From: Candidatus Omnitrophota bacterium
Lineage (GTDB): Bacteria > Omnitrophota > Gorgyraeia > Gygaellales > Profunditerraquicolaceae
Assembly: GCA_030691585.1 (NCBI GenBank)
Contig: JAUYEC010000082.1
Location: 1-7,961 of the forward strand
Direction: 5' to 3'
DNA: 7,961 nucleotides
In this document: positions 1 through 5,212 of the stretch, one piece after another
How the letters are laid out: the number at the start of each line of letters is the position of its first letter
Numbering within the stretch: the first letter of the stretch is position 1
Notes under the pieces: model-generated
Database searches by the model: none
Told to the model about the DNA's origin: nothing
What the model saw: the letters and a program-made list of their open reading frames with translations, nothing else
Position numbers and translations under genes: made by a program

Positions 1-2159
1 ACCGGGATACCGATAAGAGAAGCGGTAAACATAGTAAGGATCTCGCCGGTATTGCAAGAGAGCAAATAGTGCACGAACTTCTTGATATTATCGTAAATAC
101 CGCGGCCCTCTTCAACCGCGGAAACTATCGAGGCAAAATTATCGTCGGTAACGACCATATCCGAAACTTCTTTGGTGACATCAGTACCGGTAATACCCAT
201 GGCCACACCGATATCCGCCTCTTTTACCGCCGGGGCGTCGTTGACGCCGTCACCGGTCATGGCCACGATATGGCCCTTTTTGCGCCAGGCCTTGACGATC
301 CTTAATTTATGCTCCGGAGAAACGCGGGCATAAACCGGGATCATCTCTATCCGGGCACTAAGCTCATCATCGCTTAAAGCATCCAGCTCTTCGCCGCTAA
401 AAGCAAATGAATCCGCTGTAAAAAATCCCAATTCCTTTGCCACAGCCACAGCGGTATTTTTATGGTCGCCGGTGATCATCACTGTCTTAATACCTGCCTT
501 GCGGCAGAGTGAAATCGCCTCTTTTACCTCCGGACGCGGCGGATCGATCATCGCCATCAGCCCGGTAAAGATAAGCCCGGACTCTATGGATTTTGCGTCG
601 TATTGCGCGGGAGGAGCCCCTTCTAAATTCCGGTAAGCAAAAGCCAGGACGCGCAGTGCTGAATCCGCGAACTCCGTGTTTGTTTTAAGTATCTTATTTT
701 TGTCTTCGTCGGTGATCGGACGGGTAAAGCCGTTTTCTTCAATATAAGCGCAATCATCCAAGAGTATATCCGGAGCGCCTTTGGTAAAAGCAATGACGCC
801 GCCCGTGCCCTTGCGGATAACAGTCATCTTCTTGCGCTCGGAATCAAAAGGCAACTCGTCTATAAATTCGAATTCCTCTTCCAGGCCTTTTTTGCGCACA
901 CCTGCCTTTGCCGCGGCCACTAAAAGTGACGCTTCAGTGGGATCCCCTATTATCTTAAAACCTGTATCATCCTGGGTCAATTGCGCACCGTTGCAGAGCA
1001 CGGCGCAGCGCAATGTTTTAACTAACACCTGCTGTTGCCCGGGGCTAACCGGAATTCCTTCAGGCACAAATTCCCCTTCAGGCTGATAACCAATGCCGGT
1101 GACCTTAAAAACACGGCCATCAGCGAATACCGCCTGCACGGTCATTTCGTTTTTAGTCAACGTTCCGGTCTTGTCAGTACAAATAACTGTGGTGCATCCT
1201 AATGTTTCCACAGACGGAAGCCTGCGGATAAGCGCGTGGCGCTTGACCATTCTCTGCACACCAAGGGCAAGAGCAATGGTCACTACTGCCGGCAAGCCTT
1301 CGGGAATGGCGGCGACCGCCAGGCTCACCGCGGTCAAAAAGACTTCCATAATCTTACCGCCGCGCAGCCACTCCAATAAAAACACCAGGCCGACTAAAAC
1401 AAAACAGAGATAGACGATCCATTTGCCGAACTCTTCAAGTTTCTTCTGCAGCGGCGTTGCCTCATTGCTGATCCCCTGGATAAGGCCGGCTATCCTGCCC
1501 AGTTCCGTGCGCATGCCTGTAGCGATGACTATTGCCCTGGCTTTACCGGAGGCAACCGAGGTCCCCATATACACCATATTCGCCCTGTCCGCCAAGGGGA
1601 CATCTTTTTCTTTCGATAAAGCATGAGCAGTCTTCAAGACCGGGTTACTCTCTCCGGTGAGGCTTGCTTCCTGGGTGCTGAAATTTGAGGTCAGCCAGAC
1701 AATACGGCTGTCCGCCGGGACATGATCGCCTGCTTCCAATTCGATCAGGTCTCCGGGGACAAGCTCACCCGAAGCAATGATAGCGTGCTGGTTGTCTCTG
1801 ATAACTTTTGTGGTGGGAGAGGATAATTTTTTTAAGGCGGCAAGGGATTTTTCCGCGCGGTATTCCTGGATAAACCCAAGTATGGCATTGAGGATAACAA
1901 TAGCGATTATCGCTAAAGCATCCACCCATTCCTTAAGAAATCCGGAAACCAGCGCCGCGGCGATTAAAATCCAGATGATCAGGTCATGGAATTGTTCAAA
2001 AAATATCGCCAGCGCGCTATGGCCTTTTTTTTCCTGCAGTTGGTTGGGGCCGAACTGCTCCCGGCGTTTTTGGACCTCAACGCCGGACAGGCCTGCGGAA
2101 AGGCTGGTATTTTCTAAAACTGCCGCTTCATCTATGGATAACTTCCAGGCATGTTCCAT
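1..2159 (-). CDS. P-type cation-transporting ATPase, Ca2+-ATPase-like (3' end cut by window)
   Basis: An inner-membrane pump that uses ATP, through a phospho-aspartate intermediate, to move cations. About 719 residues are visible, starting MEHAWKLSIDEAAVLEN, an N-terminal cation-ATPase domain. Hydrophobic M1 and M2 lie at about residues 47-95. The actuator motif TGES is at 168-171, M3 and M4 with PEGLP follow (P286), the phosphorylation motif DKTGT has D329, the nucleotide-domain KGAPD has K460, and the hinge TGDGVNDAP starts at T635. M4 (VAAIPEGLP) and the start of M5 (SCNTGE; N703, E706) match the Ca2+-ligand regions of SERCA-type pumps, so Ca2+ is the favoured substrate; Mn2+ or a PMA-like role remains possible. 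Family members usually have about 850-950 residues, so the rest of M5 to M10 lies beyond the left edge. The ATG is 1 bp after the dedA stop (TAAaATG) with only a weak ribosome-binding sequence, suggesting translational coupling. It is the last visible gene of the exbB-exbD-dedA unit. Confidence 0.95.
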   Translation of the reverse strand, partial: MEHAWKLSIDEAAVLENTSLSAGLSGVEVQKRREQFGPNQLQEKKGHSALAIFFEQFHDLIIWILIAAALVSGFLKEWVDALAIIAIVILNAILGFIQEYRAEKSLAALKKLSSPTTKVIRDNQHAIIASGELVPGDLIELEAGDHVPADSRIVWLTSNFSTQEASLTGESNPVLKTAHALSKEKDVPLADRANMVYMGTSVASGKARAIVIATGMRTELGRIAGLIQGISNEATPLQKKLEEFGKWIVYLCFVLVGLVFLLEWLRGGKIMEVFLTAVSLAVAAIPEGLPAVVTIALALGVQRMVKRHALIRRLPSVETLGCTTVICTDKTGTLTKNEMTVQAVFADGRVFKVTGIGYQPEGEFVPEGIPVSPGQQQVLVKTLRCAVLCNGAQLTQDDTGFKIIGDPTEASLLVAAAKAGVRKKGLEEEFEFIDELPFDSERKKMTVIRKGTGGVIAFTKGAPDILLDDCAYIEENGFTRPITDEDKNKILKTNTEFADSALRVLAFAYRNLEGAPPAQYDAKSIESGLIFTGLMAMIDPPRPEVKEAISLCRKAGIKTVMITGDHKNTAVAVAKELGFFTADSFAFSGEELDALSDDELSARIEMIPVYARVSPEHKLRIVKAWRKKGHIVAMTGDGVNDAPAVKEADIGVAMGITGTDVTKEVSDMVVTDDNFASIVSAVEEGRGIYDNIKKFVHYLLSCNTGEILTMFTASLIGIP

Positions 2160-2160
2160 T

Positions 2161-2832
2161 TTAGCTTTCAGGGGTAATCGATTCTGGGGATTTTTTTGCA
2201 CTTAAGCTGGCTTTTAAAAACTCAAACACCGCCGGCAATATAGAAACGATGATGATCAACATCACCACCAGCGAAAAGTTTTCCTTCACAAAGGCTATAT
2301 TACCGAAAAAATATCCGCTAAAAACCAAGAGCACTACCCACAATATGCCCCCGGCCACATTATAGAGAAAAAATTTACCGTAATCCATGCGCGCGATACC
2401 GGCGACAAAGGGCGCAAAGGTGCGTATCACCGGAATAAACCTGGCCAGGATGATGGTCTTGGCTCCGTATTTTTTATAAAAGTTGTGCGCCTTATCCAGA
2501 TGCTCTTTCTTAAAAAGATGGATGCGCTTAGCCTGAAGCATGCGCGCGCCCAGGTATTTTCCAAAGGCATAATTGACGCTGTCGCCTGCTACTGCCGCAA
2601 GGATCAAGATCCCGGCCAAAAGCAAAGGATGCAGCGCGCCCTGGGCGGCAAAGGCGCCGAGCACAAAAAGCAGCGAATCGCCGGGCAGGAAGGGTGTGAC
2701 CACAAGGCCCGTCTCGGCAAAGATAATTCCAAAGACCAAAAGATAGGTCCACAGGCCAAACTGCTGGATGATGACGTTAATGTGCACATCAAGATGGAGC
2801 AGAAAATCGATTGATTGCCGCAATAATTCCAT
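2161..2832 (-). CDS. DedA-family (VTT/SNARE-associated domain) inner-membrane protein
   Basis: A 223-residue polytopic membrane protein of the DedA superfamily. Members are proton-dependent and are linked to membrane homeostasis; some flip polyprenyl-phosphate or phospholipid carriers. The sequence shows the re-entrant segment FAETGLVVTPFLPGDSLLF (38-56) and the signature LARFIPVIRTFAPFVAG (129-145). The four residues reported as essential in E. coli YqjA/YghB (E39, D51, R130, R136) appear here as E40, D52, R131 and R137, offset by one. Hydrophobic segments follow at about 155-177 and 187-207. The C-terminus is a short polar tail. The start has a good ribosome-binding sequence, AGAAGAGG, 8 nt upstream. 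It lies 21 bp after exbD and 1 bp before the ATPase, so it looks like the third gene of an operon. The substrate cannot be told from sequence. Confidence 0.95.
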   Translation of the reverse strand: MELLRQSIDFLLHLDVHINVIIQQFGLWTYLLVFGIIFAETGLVVTPFLPGDSLLFVLGAFAAQGALHPLLLAGILILAAVAGDSVNYAFGKYLGARMLQAKRIHLFKKEHLDKAHNFYKKYGAKTIILARFIPVIRTFAPFVAGIARMDYGKFFLYNVAGGILWVVLLVFSGYFFGNIAFVKENFSLVVMLIIIVSILPAVFEFLKASLSAKKSPESITPES

Positions 2833-2853
2833 AAATTAAGCCTCTTCTCTTTG

Positions 2854-3270
2854 TTATTCCGTTACTGCCGCGATGTTGAGCCTGGTGATCCCCAATTCAC
2901 TCAAGAGGTCAAGGACGCGCACCACATTTCTGAAATTTACGTTTCTATCCGCCGCGATGATAACCGAGATATTCGGGTTGAGCCCGTATATGCCCTGCAT
3001 CCTTCTTTTTAATTCGCCTGTGGTAACGATTTCATTTTCCAGATATACCGGGCCGTCGCGCGAAATGGCTATGGTAACCGCCTCACTTTGCGCTGCGGCC
3101 TTGGCGTATTTTGCCTGGGGCATATCTACCGCAAACGTTGCGGTCATAATATAATTGGCGGTAACCATAAAAATCAAGAGGAGAACGAGGCTGATATCCA
3201 CTAAGGGGACGACATTGATCTCAGACAATATCTCATCACCGCTGTCTCTTGAAAATCCTCGGGAGCCCAT
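2854..3270 (-). CDS. exbD: ExbD/TolR-family biopolymer transport protein
   Basis: A 138-residue single-pass inner-membrane protein. With ExbB it forms a proton-driven motor that energises TonB- or Tol-type envelope processes. It has a short cytoplasmic N-terminus (1-17), one transmembrane helix at about 18-40 (INVVPLVDISLVLLLIFMV) and a periplasmic domain (about 45-138) ending in the typical ExbD/TolR fold. D25 in the helix lines up with the proton-carrying aspartate of E. coli ExbD (D25) and TolR (D23). The length is normal. It starts 4 bp after the exbB stop with no strong ribosome-binding sequence of its own, fitting coupled translation with exbB. ExbD and TolR cannot be separated from sequence alone, and no TonB or TolA/TolB gene lies in the window. 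Confidence 0.95.
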   Translation of the reverse strand: MGSRGFSRDSGDEILSEINVVPLVDISLVLLLIFMVTANYIMTATFAVDMPQAKYAKAAAQSEAVTIAISRDGPVYLENEIVTTGELKRRMQGIYGLNPNISVIIAADRNVNFRNVVRVLDLLSELGITRLNIAAVTE

Positions 3271-3274
3271 ATTA

Positions 3275-3910
3275 TCAGTCTTTCTTGGCGGATATATCCA
3301 TATACGCGAAAGCGCAGAGGCGGGCGAAATTTTCCGACGCGACCATGATCTTTTTTATATAGCGCACAAAATAGTTATATGCCGCGACCGCGGGGATGGC
3401 CACAAATAACCCCAATGCGGTTGCGACCAAGGCTTCTGAAATCCCTGCCATCACTACACCGGGCCCGCCTTTGGTGTTGAGCGCCAGACTGTGAAAAGCA
3501 TGGATTATTCCCAACACCGTGCCGAAGAGGCCGACAAACGGGGCGTTACTGCCTAAAGTGCCTAAAATAGCGATACGGCTTTCCAGGCCGACTTTTTCTT
3601 CGGAAAGCGCTATTGATAAGGCGTCTTCAAGATCTACGCCATTCTCTTTCATCAGACGTATGGCCTTAAGTGCCACCTGCGCCGGAGCGGAATGGTCGTT
3701 TTGCAGAAGATGTTCTATGGCCCTGCGGTCCCCTTTTTTGAGGGCTGCGACGACATTCCTGGCGATTTCACCCACTTCACCCCGCTTCCTGCGCAAGGCC
3801 CAGAATTTCTCCAGGATGACGGCCAATGAGAAGATAGAGAGAAATAAAAGCAACCATATTATCCACTCCGTCCCTACTAAAGATAATGCCAGAAGTTTCC
3901 GTGTTAACAT
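3275..3910 (-). CDS. exbB: ExbB/TolQ/MotA-family proton channel protein
   Basis: A 211-residue inner-membrane protein, the channel subunit that forms the proton-driven ExbB-ExbD motor with the next gene. Transmembrane helices are at about residues 15-37, 118-139 and 154-180, with a cytoplasmic domain between the first two (about 40-110). The motif GLFGTVLGII (127-136) and the third helix GISEALVATALGLFVAIPAV are family signatures. E159, T164 and T131 correspond to functional E176, T181 and T148 of E. coli ExbB. The start ATG has a clear ribosome-binding sequence, GAGAGGT, 6 nt upstream. It is the first gene of the exbB-exbD-dedA-ATPase unit. Only 33 bp separate it from the inverted repeat at 3944-4010, so its promoter either lies in that repeat or transcription comes from further upstream. 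ExbB is favoured over TolQ by size only. Confidence 0.95.
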   Translation of the reverse strand: MLTRKLLALSLVGTEWIIWLLLFLSIFSLAVILEKFWALRRKRGEVGEIARNVVAALKKGDRRAIEHLLQNDHSAPAQVALKAIRLMKENGVDLEDALSIALSEEKVGLESRIAILGTLGSNAPFVGLFGTVLGIIHAFHSLALNTKGGPGVVMAGISEALVATALGLFVAIPAVAAYNYFVRYIKKIMVASENFARLCAFAYMDISAKKD

Positions 3911-3916
3911 ATACTT

Positions 3917-3923
3917 ACCTCTC
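3917..3923 (-). promoter_or_regulatory. Ribosome-binding site of exbB
   Basis: On the minus strand GAGAGGT lies 6 nt before the exbB ATG, a good Shine-Dalgarno match that fixes the start of the first gene in the four-gene unit. Confidence 0.75.
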
Positions 3924-3943
3924 TGATAAAACTACTCCGCTGG

Positions 3944-4010
3944 AAAAAGGGGACGTTTCTATTTGCCGGATCATTTAAACCCGCGGGAAAAATAGAACCG
4001 TCCCCTTTTT
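3944..4010. repeat. REP-like inverted repeat, possible terminator
   Basis: Two 21-bp arms face each other: 3944-3964 and the reverse complement of 3990-4010 share AAAAAGGGGACG-TTCTATTT with one mismatch (T/G at the 13th base). The 25-bp spacer contains the palindrome CCCGCGGG (3980-3987). The element begins 4 bp after the stop of the upstream small secreted-protein gene. On the minus strand the hairpin is followed by TTTTT, so it could also end that gene's transcript. GGGGAC-headed repeats of this style occur in many copies in some bacterial genomes and are often tied to REP-associated (RAYT, IS200-like) transposases; that link is from general knowledge, and no transposase is in the window. 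Confidence 0.8.
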
Positions 4011-4014
4011 AAAA

Positions 4015-4455
4015 CTATTTTTCCTGATATACCTCTAATACCTCGCCGCTATCCTTATCTATAAAGACCCAAACATCTTTAAGCGCCTCTTTGTAATCAA
4101 AATAAACGATTTTGTAGTTCTTCACGAAGCCGCGCACTAATACGCCATGGTTGGCGTTTTGAGCCAAGGCGGCGTAACCTATTCTCTCGCTCCAGAGCTT
4201 ACCGTCTTCGTCATAAACGATATTCACGTCCTGGATAGTAAGGCCGCCTGCTTTTACCGCCTCTGTAGCAACGGCGATTACCTTCTGTTTGGCAACTTCA
4301 GCATCGGCTTGCGGGTTTGCCGGGGCCGGGGGTAGAGCAACTTTCGCCGCCTGTGCTTGTGCGCAGGCAACCGGATCCTTCTGGCAGTATGCCGGATGAA
4401 TAAACACCAAACCTGCCGCCATCACTAATAACGTAAAAAATATTCCTCGCTGCAT
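4015..4455 (-). CDS. Small secreted/periplasmic protein, possible PepSY-like C-terminus
   Basis: A 146-residue protein of unknown function. It begins with a signal peptide, MQRGIFFTLLVMAAGLVFIH, with likely cleavage near PAYC-QKD (residues 21-25). A lipoprotein is less likely because the residues before the Cys do not form a normal lipobox. An Ala/Pro-rich linker (about 30-55) leads to a mixed alpha/beta region. The C-terminal stretch DVWVFIDKDSGEVLEVYQE resembles the end of PepSY-type domains (hydrophobic strand, then D-x-x-S/T-G-E-V-L), which often modulate proteases or bind at the envelope. This is a weak, motif-level resemblance. The reading frame stays open upstream to an ATG at 4530. 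The start at 4455 is chosen because AAAAAAGGAGGAGC sits directly before it and a promoter lies between the two candidates. It appears to be transcribed alone, between a terminator-like hairpin and the repeat at 3944-4010. Confidence 0.75.
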   Translation of the reverse strand: MQRGIFFTLLVMAAGLVFIHPAYCQKDPVACAQAQAAKVALPPAPANPQADAEVAKQKVIAVATEAVKAGGLTIQDVNIVYDEDGKLWSERIGYAALAQNANHGVLVRGFVKNYKIVYFDYKEALKDVWVFIDKDSGEVLEVYQEK

Positions 4456-4459
4456 CGCT

Positions 4460-4466
4460 CCTCCTT
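4460..4466 (-). promoter_or_regulatory. Ribosome-binding site deciding the start at 4455
   Basis: The minus strand reads AAGGAGG four bases before the ATG at 4455, within a longer purine run. It is the strongest Shine-Dalgarno sequence noted in the window and argues against the in-frame ATG 75 nt further upstream. Confidence 0.8.
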
Positions 4467-4480
4467 TTTTGGATGCCTTA

Positions 4481-4508
4481 ATTTTACCACAAACCAGCGC
4501 CATTGCAA
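4481..4508 (-). promoter_or_regulatory. Predicted sigma70-type promoter for the small secreted protein
   Basis: On the minus strand TTGCAA (-35, 4508-4503, 4 of 6 consensus bases) is followed after 16 bp by TAAAAT (-10, 4486-4481, 5 of 6). The -10 is preceded by TGG, an extended -10 feature. It sits downstream of the terminator-like hairpin and 25 bp before the chosen start codon, the expected place for an independent promoter. This is a consensus match by eye only. Confidence 0.5.
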
Positions 4509-4524
4509 AGACAAAAAAGGAACT

Positions 4525-4555
4525 AAACAAAACGCCCGCGCTTGTAAGCGCGGGC
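4525..4555 (-). terminator. Rho-independent terminator (perfect 10-bp palindrome)
   Basis: GCCCGCGCTT (4534-4543) and AAGCGCGGGC (4546-4555) pair perfectly around GT. On the minus strand the stem is followed by GTTTTGTTTAG, a usable U-rich tract, so it can end the transcript of the orphan gene at 4646-5125 together with the structured element after it. On the plus strand the stem is followed after a few bases by TTTTTATTTT (4561-4570), so it could work in both directions. If the structured element were a riboswitch, this hairpin would be its natural expression platform, but a promoter downstream weakens that reading. Confidence 0.7.
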
Positions 4556-4570
4556 CATGGTTTTTATTTT

Positions 4571-4636
4571 GCTGGCGCAAGGCAGGGACCGTAAAACCTA
4601 ATTTCGCCAGCTAAATTAGGTGCTAAGCCCTCCTGC
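4571..4636. ncRNA. Unidentified structured element with predicted pseudoknot
   Basis: A 9-bp hairpin, ACCTAATTT (4596-4604) with AAATTAGGT (4613-4621), has the 8-nt loop CGCCAGCT (4605-4612, plus strand). Seven loop bases (CGCCAGC, 4605-4611) are the exact complement of GCTGGCG at 4571-4577. An enclosing 5-bp stem can form between GCAGG (4582-4586) and CCTGC (4632-4636). Together these make a hairpin-plus-pseudoknot layout available on either strand. Minus is favoured because all neighbouring genes run that way, and the element lies 9 bp after the orphan gene's stop and 15 bp before the terminator. It could be a 3'-UTR structure, a small RNA, a leader element or part of a mobile cassette end. 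I compared it from memory with common riboswitch cores (cobalamin, c-di-GMP, ZTP, fluoride, SAM, glycine) and found no convincing match. Confidence 0.45.
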
Positions 4637-4645
4637 GTCTCAACT

Positions 4646-5125
4646 CTAGTAAAAGCCTATCATAAAAATACGGCTCTTGTCAAGAAGTTTATAGCGAATC
4701 CAAGGGAGCCGTTTTGCCCGTGGTTCAAGAAAATTGTCTGGTTTCATCTCATGCCCGTCATACAAAAAATCCATCCCCAGCTCATCAATATTTATTTCTT
4801 CGCCAAAACAGTCCTTAATTTTACCCATTACTTTTTTTTCGTAATACTCAAGGGCCTCTTTTTCTCCGATTGATCGTCCAAAGTTTTCAATCAAATCATC
4901 TTTTGCTTTTACCAGCCGGTCTTTCTGACGGTGATAATAAATCAAATTTAGACATTGCGCTATTTCTTTATGCTTAAGCTGCGGTTTATTCCTATGTTTT
5001 TGTTTATAATAAAACACTTTCGTCGCATCATAAAATACGTCTAAAGCTACATCTCTATTAAGAGCAGAAAGCAGCCGGCTATTTTCTATAATTCTTAATA
5101 ACTTTTTTTCTTTAAGATGGCCCAT
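4646..5125 (-). CDS. Orphan hypothetical protein, Lys-rich, AT-rich gene
   Basis: A 159-residue soluble protein that I do not recognise. It has no signal peptide or membrane helix and is rich in Lys, Glu and Tyr, with mainly helical character (about 1-105). A region EEINIDELGMDFLYDGHEMK (109-128) follows, and the protein ends shortly after PRAKRLPWIRYKLLDKSRIF. That last segment weakly recalls the start of PBECR-type (barnase/EndoU/colicin/RelE-like) nuclease domains. If so the domain would be cut short, since the stop comes 9 residues after RYKLLDK begins to end. The frame stays open upstream to a TTG at 5155, but the ATG at 5125 is preferred because the TTG borders the repeat and has no ribosome-binding site; AGAAGGG lies 12 nt before the ATG, rather far. 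Base composition is visibly AT-richer than recQ next door, which may mean acquisition by transfer. Confidence 0.65.
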   Translation of the reverse strand: MGHLKEKKLLRIIENSRLLSALNRDVALDVFYDATKVFYYKQKHRNKPQLKHKEIAQCLNLIYYHRQKDRLVKAKDDLIENFGRSIGEKEALEYYEKKVMGKIKDCFGEEINIDELGMDFLYDGHEMKPDNFLEPRAKRLPWIRYKLLDKSRIFMIGFY

Positions 5126-5153
5126 AACGATTTTTTGCCCTTCTACTCCGTTC

Positions 5154-5204
5154 AATTAAGTATCGCGTCCCCGGAATTAAGACAATAAAGGGACGGATTA
5201 ATTT
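5154..5204. repeat. Degenerate GGGACG inverted repeat between recQ and the orphan gene
   Basis: CGTCCC (5166-5171) and GGGACG (5190-5195) face each other across 18 bp. The flanks are similar: the reverse complement of the left side reads GGGGACGCGATACTTAATT and the right side reads GGGACGGATTAATTT, alignable with small gaps. The GGGGACG head is shared with the better-preserved repeat at 3944-4010, so both may belong to one REP-like family. It fills most of the recQ-orphan gap. A weak promoter-like pair (TTGTCT, 15 bp, GATACT on the minus strand, 5185-5159) overlaps it. Confidence 0.4.
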
Positions 5205-5212
5205 CGCTTTTT

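Noticed and set aside
2025..2032. Run of eight A (minus strand) near the ATPase start as a programmed frameshift site
   Set aside because: The main frame remains open and in register with conserved motifs on both sides, and the alternative frame gives nothing recognisable.
69..2205. Plus-strand open frames opposite the ATPase (for example 69-305, 781-1413, 1777-2205)
   Set aside because: They are antisense to a protein with all P-type ATPase motifs, are short and show no recognisable domains.
4596..4621. tRNA or tmRNA fragment
   Set aside because: There is no cloverleaf, no T-loop TTCRANY and no anticodon arm; the stem-loop stands with only a pseudoknot partner.
4571..4636. Known riboswitch (cobalamin, c-di-GMP, ZTP)
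   Set aside because: Isolated words such as CAGGAGGG or CTGGCG recall these classes, but the conserved cores and their order are missing.
4571..4645. Integron attC site behind the orphan gene
   Set aside because: A structured site right after a stop codon fits a gene cassette, but no RYYYAAC/GTTRRRY pair could be placed at the ends of the symmetry.
5126..5155. TTG start at 5155 for the orphan gene
   Set aside because: It borders the repeat, has no ribosome-binding site and would start at or before a transcript from the weak promoter-like pair; ATG at 5125 is simpler, though not proven.
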